From JBKCUI01 sp052161605 (lineage in GTDB: Bacteria > Planctomycetota > Planctomycetia > Pirellulales > Pirellulaceae): DNA of 64,000 nucleotides. The translations under genes and the position numbers were made by a program. Of the stretch, positions 49,200-58,764 are shown piece by piece. Each line of letters begins with the position of its first letter. Position 1 is the first letter of the stretch. The stretch is taken from the NCBI GenBank assembly GCA_052161605.1, contig CP197409.1. One strand, 5' to 3'. The notes beneath the pieces are model-generated. The model was not told the origin of the DNA. It did not search any database and worked only from the letters and a program-made list of their open reading frames with translations.

Positions 49200-50612
49200 T
49201 TAAGCCACTGCAATTCCCGCGTTCGGGGAAGTGCGTTCCGGAGCGTCATTCAGATTGCCCGCTACCTCAAGAAGCTGTTCTGCGGATTCTCGCCAGCTTG
49301 TTAGCGTAAGCGGGATGATACCGTTGGCAGATTTTGCATCCGATGAAAACTGTTTCTCAAAATCCAATACCTTTTTTGCTAGCGAATCGTTGTCGTTAAG
49401 GCAGAAGTAATCGCAATGTTCCTGCCCCACCTCACGATGTATGGGAATGTCGCTTGCCCAAGTTGGAATTCCGCAAAGCAACGACTCAACGATCGGCAGA
49501 CCAAAACCTTCTGTTACAGAGGGGAGGATTGAAACGCTGGATTGCTGATAAGCGAATTGAACGTCGGTGTCCGTCGCATCGTGCACGACAAATAATCGTT
49601 TTCCCTTTTCGGGATGATTGTTTAGTCGGTCAAGAATATCATCGCACAACCATCCCATTCTACCTATGAAGCACAATGATGATTTGGATCCTTTGCTCCA
49701 GGCTTTCTCAAAGGCATCAAGGACAAATGCATGGTTTTTTCTCGGATCGAAAGTAGAAACCATCAAGTGAACAGGATGAGTACGGTGATGAGGGAATGCT
49801 GCTTTCAAGATCGGATGCGTCGATGATTTACGGGAAAGGGAGGAGGCCTCCTTTGAAAAATCGCAGCCCAAGCGAAATGATGAGATCTTTTTTGTGTACA
49901 CAGAATCTTCGTCTCCATAGTAGGGACGTAAAAATTTGTCCGTCCCATCGCGGATTTCTTTCTCGACTGTCTTTGATATGGCTACGATACCTGAGGTGCT
50001 TTTCATGAGCTGACGAAAATACTCTCGAAAGTCGCTGCTTCTACTCTCCCCGACGAACTTCGGATGAGTAAGTGGGATCAAGTCGTAAGCGATAGCAACA
50101 ACGAAGGCCCCATTGGCTTTTGCCGCGTTTCCCGCTCTCAGTGCTTGCATTTCTGTCCAGTATGCGTCTGGCATAAGGACTAGATCACCCACGGTTGCGT
50201 CGGCAAGGAATTCTGATTTTTGGGCTTTGTAGCGAAGTCTGCGTTCCCAAATTTCCGCAGGCAGGCGAAAAATTCCCAGGTGCCCTTTCTGTGGCTGCAA
50301 GGCTCGAACCACTTTGCGATGTGGAAAAACCCTACAGGTCGCGTTAGCCACAGATCGGAAACGGTTTGACGTGTGCTCCCATGGTGATTTTTTCCAATTC
50401 ACGAATCGTTCGAATGAGGTCGTGGTCTCTAAAGTTACACGGTAGAATTTTCCTCGGACGCTGATGACGGGAAGAAATTCAATACCTCGCTCTGAGCAGA
50501 TATCTGAAAGCTGACGATTTAGGTTCGTGACCACGCGCTCCACCCCTGACATTTTCTCTGAGCTAAGGGTGTAGGAAATATCGAATAGTACTCTGCGAAG
50601 TCCCTTTTGCAT
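49200..50612 (-). CDS. Glycosyltransferase, GT4-like
   Basis: 470 residues from ATG 50612, chosen because GGGAG lies 7 bases upstream and the product then begins MQKGLRRVLFDISYTLSSE; the frame is open to 50729. It is a GT-B protein: MSGVERVVTNLNRQLS at the N-terminal nucleotide-sugar lobe, STFDPRKNHAFVLDAFEKAW in the linker, and the EX7E motif in SVTEGFGLPIVESLLCGIP, which is the donor-binding signature of family 4. It probably adds one sugar of the surface glycan. It is divergent from the methyltransferase gene at 50893. Confidence 0.88.
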   Translation of the reverse strand: MQKGLRRVLFDISYTLSSEKMSGVERVVTNLNRQLSDICSERGIEFLPVISVRGKFYRVTLETTTSFERFVNWKKSPWEHTSNRFRSVANATCRVFPHRKVVRALQPQKGHLGIFRLPAEIWERRLRYKAQKSEFLADATVGDLVLMPDAYWTEMQALRAGNAAKANGAFVVAIAYDLIPLTHPKFVGESRSSDFREYFRQLMKSTSGIVAISKTVEKEIRDGTDKFLRPYYGDEDSVYTKKISSFRLGCDFSKEASSLSRKSSTHPILKAAFPHHRTHPVHLMVSTFDPRKNHAFVLDAFEKAWSKGSKSSLCFIGRMGWLCDDILDRLNNHPEKGKRLFVVHDATDTDVQFAYQQSSVSILPSVTEGFGLPIVESLLCGIPTWASDIPIHREVGQEHCDYFCLNDNDSLAKKVLDFEKQFSSDAKSANGIIPLTLTSWRESAEQLLEVAGNLNDAPERTSPNAGIAVA

Positions 50613-50892
50613 TGTCAGGCTCCCGGCACTTTTAAGAAAATTGGTTCTGTGGTTCACGGTTCCAGCACGCCTACTAATAATCGATTCGGAATATCGTGTT
50701 GTAGTGTAAATGCAAGTTCGAATCAACATCGACGCGGTGGCATTGATAGCATTTTTTCAGCTTGTAATCCGCAAAAAAGTGCTCACTGGCCAAGAATGGT
50801 ATTGCAACATTCTTGCTGAATTGCCTAAAGTTTTCGCCCAGGGGTGTTATCTCTCTAAAATGCGAATCGTCTCTAATTGATCAAGGAAGAGT

Positions 50893-51690
50893 GTGGGAAA
50901 AATGGGTTCTCAAACGTTTGTGTCTAAGTGGAGGCGATCGATCGCGAAAAGACTTCCTGGCTACCAACCACCAACGGCTCCAGGAAACTCCTCGGTGGGG
51001 GCTATTCCAGAAGTGCCGTTCTTGGTCCCCTCTGCGACTTTCGAAGAGATTTTCCCGGGTGGCGATCATGCCGAAGTTACCATGTTGCCGCGGTTGATAC
51101 GAAGTCACAAGTGGGCGATGCCAGAGCACGAATTGCTGACATTGGGTGCTCTTACGAAGGTGCTACAGCCCAAGATGGTTGTAGAGTTTGGGACCTTTAT
51201 GGGCGGATCGACACTCTCTATGGTCGCCAACATGCCAGCAGAGGGAAGAATCATAACAATTGATTTGGACCCTCGAGCCCGAAAGACGCATGTTCATGGG
51301 ATGGGGGTTGGGCTCTCCGAGTTTGATGTGGGATGTTTGTTTCGTGGGACGCGATACGAGGATCGGATCGAACAGCGCTTTGCGAATTTAGTGCAGTTTG
51401 AGGACGATGGATTGACTGGGAAAGCGGATTTCGTGTTTGTGGATGCGGATCACACTTATGAATTCGTTAAGCGTGACACACAGAGAGCCCTTCGGTTCCT
51501 AAAGCCGGGAGGAAGTATTCTTTGGCATGATTACACTTGGGAGCCAAAGAATTCTGAGTGCGTCGGAGTTACCAAAGCAGTTAATGAGTTTTGGGAGGAA
51601 CACGGTAGTTGTAGCCAGATAGCAGGTACTCGATTCGTTGTTTTTACCCCCTCTTTAGCATCGAAGAGTAAACTAACCGGCGCTGCTTAA
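50893..51690 (+). CDS. Class I SAM-dependent methyltransferase (Methyltransf_24/CmcI-like)
   Basis: 265 residues. SAM-binding motif I is MVVEFGTFMGGSTLSMV, followed by IITIDLDP (acidic loop), ADFVFVDADHTYEFVKRD (metal or catalytic acidic motif) and LKPGGSILWHDYTW. These are the marks of the CmcI/macrocin-type sugar O-methyltransferases. AAGGA five bases before GTG 50893 supports that start; ATG 50902 is an alternative. The protein ends LTGAA. It is the first gene of the rightward run of the cluster. Confidence 0.85.
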   Translation: MGKMGSQTFVSKWRRSIAKRLPGYQPPTAPGNSSVGAIPEVPFLVPSATFEEIFPGGDHAEVTMLPRLIRSHKWAMPEHELLTLGALTKVLQPKMVVEFGTFMGGSTLSMVANMPAEGRIITIDLDPRARKTHVHGMGVGLSEFDVGCLFRGTRYEDRIEQRFANLVQFEDDGLTGKADFVFVDADHTYEFVKRDTQRALRFLKPGGSILWHDYTWEPKNSECVGVTKAVNEFWEEHGSCSQIAGTRFVVFTPSLASKSKLTGAA

Positions 51691-51720
51691 TGGAAAAGCC
51701 TCGCTATGAAGGAGCTTTGC

Positions 51721-52887
51721 ATGACAAAACGAGCTATCATTACGATCGCTACGAGGAACTACGCTCACTATGCCTATGCATTAGGAGAATCGGTTTCTAG
51801 GCATAATCCAGAATGCGATTTCTTCATTTGCTTCGTAGACAATCCGGTTGGGGCTGAGGGGCTGGATTGCGAGGCGGTCAGCACGATTCTCGCTTCGAAC
51901 ATCGGAATTGAGAATTGGAGACGCTTTGCATTTCAGTACACTCCTTTTGAACTATCCTGTGCATTAAAGCCCTTTGCCATTGGGGCCATTCTTGAAAAGG
52001 GTTACGACGAGGTCGTCTATTTAGATGGTGACATGCGTGTTTTGTCTCCGCTTGAGGCAGTGTTCAATGCATTAAAAACCGATTCGATCGTCCTTACGCC
52101 ACACCTAATTTGCCCCTTTCCCGAAGACAACTGCCGGCCAAGCGAGGATTTATTTCTGATGGCGGGAACATTCAACGCGGGGTTTCTTGCGGTTCGGAAT
52201 GATAACGTCTCAACAGCGTTTATAGATTGGTGGAAACGTCGGCTGTCTAGGCATTGTTATGTAGATCTGTCGGCCTCGATGTTTGTTGATCAGAAATGGC
52301 TGAGTCTCGTTCCTGGACTGTTTGATCGCGTTAATGTTTTGAGAGACCCCGCCTACAATGCGGGGCATTGGACTTTGCCGCAGTTCTCGCTTTCACTCGA
52401 TTCTGCGGGGCGAGCCTGCATTGGCAACCACCCAATCGCACTGTTTCATTTCAGTAACCTCAATCCAACGGCACCACTTGAGTTTGACCATTGTCAAAAC
52501 AGAACAACCCTGAACGATCAGCCTATACTGAAATCCATGGTGGCGGAGTATCATGAATCGCTGAAGCGTTTTAATGTTTCTGATTTTTCAAGCCAAGGGT
52601 GTGAGTTCGACACATTGAGCGACGGAACGCCGATTCGACCAGAGTGGCGAGAGGCGATTCGACGAGATCATCCAGGCTTTGGTTCGGTGACAGATCCGTT
52701 TGATGTGCATTCGTCTGCGAACCTAGTGGATAGATTTGTCTCCATCGAAGCTGGAGCTAGAAAATGGAGAAAAGACTGGCGGCTTAAGGGTGTCAAAAGC
52801 TCTGCCGAGATTACACGAACTAAGGGCTTTGAACGAAAAATCAAATCCGTCCTTAGTGCGCTTGGTCTACGGAAGAAGGCAGCATAA
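51721..52887 (+). CDS. Glycosyltransferase, GT8-like (GT-A)
   Basis: 388 residues from ATG 51721, which has AAGGAG six bases upstream; a further ATG at 51706 is in frame but lacks one. The N-terminus MTKRAIITIATRNYAHYAYA and the DxD motif in VVYLDGDMRVLSPLEAV are typical of GT-A retaining enzymes near family 8. A second acidic/hydrophobic part, TFNAGFLAVRND, and the W-rich VDQKWLSLVPGLF match the same fold. The C-terminus is basic and ends GLRKKAA. It sits 31 bases after the methyltransferase gene and is followed by another GT8-like gene. Confidence 0.87.
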   Translation: MTKRAIITIATRNYAHYAYALGESVSRHNPECDFFICFVDNPVGAEGLDCEAVSTILASNIGIENWRRFAFQYTPFELSCALKPFAIGAILEKGYDEVVYLDGDMRVLSPLEAVFNALKTDSIVLTPHLICPFPEDNCRPSEDLFLMAGTFNAGFLAVRNDNVSTAFIDWWKRRLSRHCYVDLSASMFVDQKWLSLVPGLFDRVNVLRDPAYNAGHWTLPQFSLSLDSAGRACIGNHPIALFHFSNLNPTAPLEFDHCQNRTTLNDQPILKSMVAEYHESLKRFNVSDFSSQGCEFDTLSDGTPIRPEWREAIRRDHPGFGSVTDPFDVHSSANLVDRFVSIEAGARKWRKDWRLKGVKSSAEITRTKGFERKIKSVLSALGLRKKAA

Positions 52888-52960
52888 ATGAAGACCATGG
52901 TTTCCCCCGTTTTTTGATCGCACCATTCAGCCCACACAATAATTTCAAGGAGATCCTTTA

Positions 52961-53854
52961 ATGTCACAGAAATCCCCAGTACGCGTGTTCATCGGCTCGG
53001 GTGAGGCCAGCCTACTTGAAAGAAAAACGCTGATCTATTCCTTACGAAAGCACTGTTCTAGGGAGCTCGATATCTACGTTTTCAATGGAACCCACAACTC
53101 CATTGAACATGAAGGTGAGGAACCTGTTCTGGCGAATATGCCGCTATGGATCAAGTATCGCAACTATACCGAGTTCAGCAATTATCGCTTTTTGATCCCT
53201 GAAATCTGTAATCACCAGGGGCGTGCGATCTTTTTGGACTCTGATATGGTTTGCTTGCATGATATCGCAACGTTTTTCGACCAGCCCATGAACGGCTGCG
53301 ACATGCTCGCAAAAGGAGAAGCATATAAAGGAGATAGCTGCTGGGGGATGAGTCAGATCCTCTTTGACTGCACTAAGTGCCACTTTGACCTGGAAAAGAT
53401 TTTTAGGCAAATGGATTCTGGGTTATTTTCGAATGCAGATCTACACCAAATGAAGGCCCCATTTTTGAAGGCATACCCCTTCAAGCTCGGTGCGTACGAT
53501 ACCACATGGAACGTATTCGATCATTGTGATGAATCGACCAAACTTATTCATTACACGAATCTTGGAACTCAACCATGGAAATTTTCCGGGCACAAGTTCG
53601 AGAAAATCTGGTTCAAGTACTTTGAAGAGGCTCGGAAAGCTGGTGTTATAACCGGGGAGGACATCAAGAAGACATTATCGCGAGCCTATGCACGACAGGA
53701 TATCTTGAAGCCAGTTGCTGCGGAGAAGAATTCGCAGGACAAACCTCCGAAAGTGACGGTAGCCGCCACCCCGGACAAAAAGAAAAGTGTCTTGAAGCGA
53801 ATCGAACGTGAAGTCAAGCGACTTTTGCGAGGCGCGGGTAAGAAAGCAGCGTAG
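52961..53854 (+). CDS. Glycosyltransferase, GT8-like (GT-A), second copy
   Basis: 297 residues. AAGGAG with a short spacer precedes ATG 52961. The N-terminus SPVRVFIGSGEASLLERKTL and the DxD in AIFLDSDMVCLHDIATFF are the family 8 layout; YPFKLGAYDTTWNVFDHCD and KLIHYTNLGTQPWKF (metal-binding His region) follow in the expected order. The C-terminal 50 residues are a Lys-rich linker (PDKKKSVLKRIEREVKRLL) ending AGKKAA, probably a membrane-surface-binding tail. It is distinct in sequence from the neighbouring GT8-like protein, so the two likely add different sugars. Confidence 0.87.
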   Translation: MSQKSPVRVFIGSGEASLLERKTLIYSLRKHCSRELDIYVFNGTHNSIEHEGEEPVLANMPLWIKYRNYTEFSNYRFLIPEICNHQGRAIFLDSDMVCLHDIATFFDQPMNGCDMLAKGEAYKGDSCWGMSQILFDCTKCHFDLEKIFRQMDSGLFSNADLHQMKAPFLKAYPFKLGAYDTTWNVFDHCDESTKLIHYTNLGTQPWKFSGHKFEKIWFKYFEEARKAGVITGEDIKKTLSRAYARQDILKPVAAEKNSQDKPPKVTVAATPDKKKSVLKRIEREVKRLLRGAGKKAA

Positions 53855-53857
53855 TCG

Positions 53858-55186
53858 GTGTTACCCTCTAGCAAAATGATGGAATCGACCGTGTCATCCA
53901 GTCCTTTGATACCTACGACAGAAAAAGTTGATTCACCAACAGTTCGCATCGTAGCCTGCCAGGGCGCAGTTCAGTTGGCGTCAGCAATCGCCGCGATGCG
54001 GACAACCCGCGATTCAGGGTTGTTGAAAACGCAACTTGGAAACCGTTGTGTAAATCACTTGTTTATTCATGATCTAAGTGCGCCAGAGGGGCAGATTGAC
54101 GAGTTTGCGGTTTGCATTCGTGATCTCGCAGAGAAGCTGGAAAACTGGGGCTCAATCCATATTATTAAGACTTCTGACGTCGTGCGAATTCAGGGACTTA
54201 TACGGGAAAAGAAGCTCGACTTGACAACGCTATTCGCGCAAGAGTTTGGGCTTACTCGCTGCGACGAGCTTTACGTTGGACAGAACAACAAGAACTTCCC
54301 TGTGTGGCTTCGCCAGGCAATGCCAAACGCGTGGAAGACCTGTTTCGGAGATGGAATTGCCCTCAATTTTACCAATTCCTACTTTCGGCCGAAAGAGTTC
54401 TCCGCAGCCCAAACCAACCTTCCTTGGTTCAAAAAAGCTGAGCGAAAGGCAAAGTCTCTCATGCGAAGTTTTTTTAGTCGTTCCTCTGTCCAAGACACTG
54501 CGGAGAAACCTTTCGATTCACACTGCTTATTGCTAAAAAATCTGTTCGACGAGCATTTGGACAGTGTTTTGATGATTGACCCCCAGATTTTCAGAGACGT
54601 TTTCGACATTTTTGGAGAAGATTTTAAAACCAAGGCACCGGAGACTCATAGTGCTCTTGTAGGCTTGAATTCTGTGCCCGGTCACAATGTGGTGCTTTTA
54701 ACCTCCAATTTCTCTGAAACAGGTAGGATGAGTATCGAGGGGGAGATTCGAGGCTATTGCAAGATTTTGGAAGATCTGCCACGAGGGGAGTCTGTGGCGC
54801 TCGTTATAAAACCTCACCCTCGTGATTCGTATGAAAAAATTCAACGAATCCAGAGTGCAGTGAAAGAAAAATACGACCATGTGCTAGCTCTTTCGGATCC
54901 GTGGACATTCTATCTTCCATTTGAATCATTGTACGCGAGATACCTTGCACCGATAAACTCGCCACTAAGAGAGACGCACGTTGCAACCGTTAGTAGTGCA
55001 TGTATATCCTTAGAATACCTATATTCTCAAAGATGCTCGCTAGGTTTCGGAAAGGATATCGTAGATCAGGAGTTTACCGCTATGTGGCAGGAACTTAGAA
55101 ACATTCACGAACGAGACCTTGTAAGGATTATTGCAAAGATCCAAAAGGGATCTAGATCCAGAGTTCTTTCAAAGCGAGCTGCTTAA
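53858..55186 (+). CDS. Polysialyltransferase-like glycosyltransferase (GT-B)
   Basis: 442 residues if GTG 53858 is the start; ATG 53876 is an alternative and no strong ribosome binding site decides. In order: KTCFGDGIALNF (the acidic-Gly 'D/E-D/E-G' position), LVIKPHPRDSYEKI (HP motif) and VATVSSACISLEYL (SS motif). These three motifs in this order mark bacterial sialyl-/polysialyltransferases of the GT-B type, but no CMP-sialic acid synthesis gene is seen here, so the donor may be another sugar. The protein ends VLSKRAA. It begins 4 bases after the preceding stop, so the genes are coupled. Confidence 0.72.
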   Translation: MLPSSKMMESTVSSSPLIPTTEKVDSPTVRIVACQGAVQLASAIAAMRTTRDSGLLKTQLGNRCVNHLFIHDLSAPEGQIDEFAVCIRDLAEKLENWGSIHIIKTSDVVRIQGLIREKKLDLTTLFAQEFGLTRCDELYVGQNNKNFPVWLRQAMPNAWKTCFGDGIALNFTNSYFRPKEFSAAQTNLPWFKKAERKAKSLMRSFFSRSSVQDTAEKPFDSHCLLLKNLFDEHLDSVLMIDPQIFRDVFDIFGEDFKTKAPETHSALVGLNSVPGHNVVLLTSNFSETGRMSIEGEIRGYCKILEDLPRGESVALVIKPHPRDSYEKIQRIQSAVKEKYDHVLALSDPWTFYLPFESLYARYLAPINSPLRETHVATVSSACISLEYLYSQRCSLGFGKDIVDQEFTAMWQELRNIHERDLVRIIAKIQKGSRSRVLSKRAA

Positions 55187-55256
55187 AATATAGTTCACCT
55201 ATTTGGATCGCTCGATTAGTGAACAGTAGTTGTTTTCTAAGATTTTTAAGACGAAT

Positions 55257-56231
55257 ATGATAAACGCAACAGAAGCTCATTCAGCAACAACCTGGCTCAA
55301 GCGACTATTTCAACGCAAAAGAAAACCTGCGACAGATTCGGTGTGTTTTTTTGTTCCGGACAAGAGTCGAGGGTGGATACTTGAAGCCGCTTGTCGTGAG
55401 ATCACGCAGCGTTTGGATATTCCCTTCGTATACGAAGGGAATTACAAAGCGATTCCTGAGGCGACAGCTTACTATTTCTGTCATTACCACTTTTTCCTTT
55501 CGGCGCTTAGGATTAATCCATGGCTCGCCGAAAAAAACTGTGTCGTATGGTTTACCCATCCTAAAGAAGAGAATTTTGGTGACAGGGAAACGATCCTGGC
55601 ACTTAACAAGTCCGTTGTCGTAACGATGTGTAGCCGATGGAAAAACTTTTTAGTTGAGAAAGGATTAGAGGAATCCCGAGTTCAAACAATCACAGGAGCG
55701 GCAGACCCTAACATGTTCCTCCCGCATGATCGCGGTGGTGGAAAGGTTGGGTTTTGTTCCGCTTACTACGAACGCAAGATGCCCGACAGAATTCTTGAAA
55801 TAGCGAGGTCCCTCCCCGAGTATCACTTTGTCCTGATGGGGCGAAAATGGGACGAATATCCACGCTATGCAGAGTTGATTGGGTTACCTAACTTGGAATA
55901 TCGTGAAGCAGCCTACAAAGACTATCCTAATTTTTATCGTGAACTTGATGTCTTCGTATCGGTCTCTCAGCTTGAGGGGGGACCAATTCCGTTACTCGAA
56001 TCCATGATGAGTAATGTCGTGCCCGTTGCTAGCGACACGGGATTCGCTCCCGACGTAATTGAGCATGGAAAGAACGGATTTCTTTTTCCAGCCGATGAGC
56101 CTGAAGTTTCTAGGATATCTGATTTGGTGCGTCAGGCGATGAAGCTTAATGGGGATGTAAGAAAAACAGTTTTATCATACAGTTGGGAAAACTATGCCGA
56201 GCAGCACGCGAAGCTTTTTCGGTCAAGCTGA
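55257..56231 (+). CDS. Glycosyltransferase, GT4-like (short)
   Basis: 324 residues from ATG 55257 (TTG 55230 is in frame but unsupported). The C-terminal lobe contains KVGFCSAYYERKMPDRIL, FVLMGRKWDEYPRY and LDVFVSVSQLEGGPIPLLES, the EX7E-like donor-binding site of GT4 enzymes, followed by VVPVASDTGFAPDVIEHGKN. The N-terminal lobe is short (GVWFTHPKEENFGDRET-type region around residue 100). It should transfer a sugar at the membrane surface. Its stop overlaps by nine bases the convergent 3' end of the capsule-like gene. Confidence 0.85.
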   Translation: MINATEAHSATTWLKRLFQRKRKPATDSVCFFVPDKSRGWILEAACREITQRLDIPFVYEGNYKAIPEATAYYFCHYHFFLSALRINPWLAEKNCVVWFTHPKEENFGDRETILALNKSVVVTMCSRWKNFLVEKGLEESRVQTITGAADPNMFLPHDRGGGKVGFCSAYYERKMPDRILEIARSLPEYHFVLMGRKWDEYPRYAELIGLPNLEYREAAYKDYPNFYRELDVFVSVSQLEGGPIPLLESMMSNVVPVASDTGFAPDVIEHGKNGFLFPADEPEVSRISDLVRQAMKLNGDVRKTVLSYSWENYAEQHAKLFRSS

Positions 56232-57176
56232 GTGCCGTTTCTTGTAAGGTACCCTGTCTGTCAACGTATTCCACCACATCTGGATGCGTGGTATTGGCTT
56301 TCCTAAAAGATGGCTGAGTGTCTGCCCTGACGAAATCTCCTCGAGATTCCATTGTGTGTATGCTAAATTCTTTAGCCACTGTTGGCGACATGGTGTTTCG
56401 GGATTGTTGATTTTCTCTAGGTCGTGGTTGAGGATTGAATACCCCATGGCACCAATGTCTTCAGCAAAAGCAGGTACGCCCGCAATCGTTGCCTCCACAC
56501 CTGCATTGGAGTTGAAGGTAACGACGGCCCAAGCATCAACCATGTCTTCATCGAGTGTGCGATTCGTTGAAATTTCCACGGGGCAATCTTGCATGTTGAT
56601 TGCGTTCGGTTGCATCGGATGTGGCCGAAATCGTATAGGACGGTCCGTGATCTCGGAAAGGCGACAGGCGGTTTTGCGACACCATGCAATATGGTCTGTG
56701 TGTTGCACAGATGCATCCCAGGGAACTTGGCCACACAGCACAATATGGGTTCCGTTTCTTCGCCATGGCGATAGAGTAACACCCAATTGCTTAATGCGGT
56801 TTCCTGGACTTCGTTGGTTGCAAAAATCGGCACGTCCGTTGAGGCCATCCCAGCCGACCATGTAGTAGTGTTCGCGTCGGACGAATCCTCTCTCGATCAC
56901 CAAATGCTTTCGTTTAAAATTCTCAACAGGCTGCCCTTTTAAATCATCTTGAAGGTGAACGCGATGGTTGTCTATGATTTCCTGTACGTATCTGCCTCTT
57001 TTGGTGGCTTTTTTACCAATCCCAAACGTTACAATTACGTCACAGGCTCGGTAACCGGTTTCTAGAGCATGCAGTTCGTGGTTTAATCCAAGCGAATCTA
57101 ATCCAGCGATGAATGCCTCCAAAGCCGTTTGGTGCATTTCAAGTTCGGTTGGAATGAAGACGCCGTATTTTTCCAT
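56223..57176 (-). CDS. Capsule-polysaccharide-synthesis-like (KpsS/KpsC-type fold) protein
   Basis: 317 residues. The C-terminal half carries RPIRFRPHPMQPN (an HP motif), AWAVVTFNSNAGVEATIAGV and PAFAEDIGAMGYSILNHDLE, the pattern of the GT-B proteins of capsule synthesis (Kdo-transferase-like). The N-terminal half has VIVTFGIGKKATKRGRY and HLVIERGFVRREHYYMVGWD. The same motif set also occurs in phage-encoded and uncharacterised glycosyltransferases, so the donor is not known. It is transcribed opposite to its neighbours and overlaps the GT4-like gene end by 9 bases. Confidence 0.65.
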   Translation of the reverse strand: MEKYGVFIPTELEMHQTALEAFIAGLDSLGLNHELHALETGYRACDVIVTFGIGKKATKRGRYVQEIIDNHRVHLQDDLKGQPVENFKRKHLVIERGFVRREHYYMVGWDGLNGRADFCNQRSPGNRIKQLGVTLSPWRRNGTHIVLCGQVPWDASVQHTDHIAWCRKTACRLSEITDRPIRFRPHPMQPNAINMQDCPVEISTNRTLDEDMVDAWAVVTFNSNAGVEATIAGVPAFAEDIGAMGYSILNHDLEKINNPETPCRQQWLKNLAYTQWNLEEISSGQTLSHLLGKPIPRIQMWWNTLTDRVPYKKRHSA

Positions 57177-57404
57177 GCTTCTTGAGCTATTGACGAGTAG
57201 AACCGGTTATGTTTTGCTTCCTCAACCGTGATTCAAGTCCGATTCATCGATTGCAAACAATAGATTTTGTTGTTCAAAGGAATGTCGTTCTAGCAAAAGC
57301 CTGTTTGCGTTGCAAGCTAGAAATCTCACAGCATGATTGGGGGCAACTCGATCTAGGAATCAAGGTCGGGATCTTGCTATAATCCGATATCTCGCTCTGA
57401 TTCT

Positions 57405-58157
57405 ATGCTTTCACCTTCGAGTAACCGGAATATCGCAATCATGTTCAAGCCGGATCGTTCGATTTTTGAGCAATGCTTTGTTCGAATGGCCAAGAGTCTT
57501 GGCTATGAACTAAAGAAGGCCTATCGTCCCCAAGTTGTGGGGGAGGTTGCTCGAGGCTCACGAGTTTACATTGGTTGTGGCGAGCAAAGCCTGGATGGTT
57601 ACTTGGGATGCGATTTGCGCCCACTTCCGAATGTGACGATCGCGTGTAGAGCTTGGGAGCTCTCTCAATTTTGCCGGGATCTCAAGGAAATCTACAGCCG
57701 GCATATGTTGGAACACTTGACCTATTACGAAGCAGTACTAGCACTGCGAGATTGGAATAGTGCTCTAGGGGCCGATGGATTCGTTCGAATCGAGGTTCCA
57801 AATATTAGATTTGCAATTGCACAATGGCTTCGAAGCGAGTGGAGCCGTGAAGAGTGGAGCAATCGGTACTCCGACGCCCGGTGGGGATTTGCGGGCTTAT
57901 TTGGATGGCAGCGCGAGTGCGACCCAACGCAAGTCGACTACAACAGTACTTATTGGGACGTGCACAAATCTGGGTATGATGAACAAATTATGCGATTCTT
58001 CTTGCAAGAGTCAGGATTCCATAATATTACGATACGATTAGAGGGGTTTACAACTGCCCAAATGCGTCGAAGAAATCTACCTGTGGGGGCAAGTGATGGC
58101 TGCCATTTGGTTGCTGTGGCCTACAAACAGGCTCAGGAAGTGAAAAACGTAGCTTAA
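57405..58157 (+). CDS. Class I SAM-dependent methyltransferase
   Basis: 250 residues from ATG 57405, or 238 from ATG 57441; neither has a clear ribosome binding site. Motif I is degenerate (GSRVYIGCGEQSLDGYLGCDL), followed by IYSRHMLEHLTYYEAVLALR and a conserved LGADGFVRIEVPN, the pattern of predicted SAM-dependent methyltransferases found beside glycosyltransferases. The last part has YWDVHKSGYDEQIMRFFLQE and GFHNITIRLEG. It probably O-methylates a sugar of the surface glycan, an inference from its position. It is followed 20 bases later by the next methyltransferase gene. Confidence 0.8.
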   Translation: MLSPSSNRNIAIMFKPDRSIFEQCFVRMAKSLGYELKKAYRPQVVGEVARGSRVYIGCGEQSLDGYLGCDLRPLPNVTIACRAWELSQFCRDLKEIYSRHMLEHLTYYEAVLALRDWNSALGADGFVRIEVPNIRFAIAQWLRSEWSREEWSNRYSDARWGFAGLFGWQRECDPTQVDYNSTYWDVHKSGYDEQIMRFFLQESGFHNITIRLEGFTTAQMRRRNLPVGASDGCHLVAVAYKQAQEVKNVA

Positions 58158-58176
58158 CCCGAATTGGAGTGATAAT

Positions 58177-58764
58177 ATGGCAGAGCGTCAAATGGTAGTA
58201 ACCCTCGATGAAGTTCGGGAAGATCATCTTAAACGTTACCAGTTTGCTTTGGAGACTCTTGTAAGCCTAAATAAACTTGGCACCGTAATTGATGCTGGCT
58301 GTGGAGTCGGATATGGTTCCTCCATACTGGCATCTCGCGTCGAAAAGGTCTGGTCGCTGGAGATTAGCGAAGAGGCTTTTGGCGTCTATCGGGAAAACTG
58401 GGAGCGACCAAACATTAATTTCCGATGCGGCGATTTGCTTACGTTTGAACCGGAATGCAAGGCAGATGCGGTTATATGCTTCGAGTTTATTGAGCATATT
58501 GAGTTTTACGACCTCGCAATTCAAAAATTCTCAAGGTGGAGTGACTTCCTCGTTATATCGACACCAAACGAGTCTGTTCGCCCCCATCTACAAGAACCGG
58601 TCAATCCGTTTCATTTCAGGCACTTCACACCCGAAGAGCTGGAGCAATCCTTGAACAAGCACGGCTTCCAAGTTGAGAGCTGGCACTGCCAGAAGAATGG
58701 GGCCAAGCCAGATCTGTTACCGGGAACTCAAGGTAAATTCATTATCGCCGTTGCAAGCAAATGA
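58177..58764 (+). CDS. Class I SAM-dependent methyltransferase, small
   Basis: 195 residues. SAM motif I is TVIDAGCGVGYGSSILA, then VWSLEISEEAFGVYREN, RCGDLLTFEPECKADAVIC and FEFIEHIEFYDLAI (motif III/IV), with NPFHFRHFTPEELEQSL near the C-terminus. GGAG seven bases before ATG 58177 fixes the start. Its stop overlaps the next gene's start as ATGA, so the two are translationally coupled. Confidence 0.87.
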   Translation: MAERQMVVTLDEVREDHLKRYQFALETLVSLNKLGTVIDAGCGVGYGSSILASRVEKVWSLEISEEAFGVYRENWERPNINFRCGDLLTFEPECKADAVICFEFIEHIEFYDLAIQKFSRWSDFLVISTPNESVRPHLQEPVNPFHFRHFTPEELEQSLNKHGFQVESWHCQKNGAKPDLLPGTQGKFIIAVASK

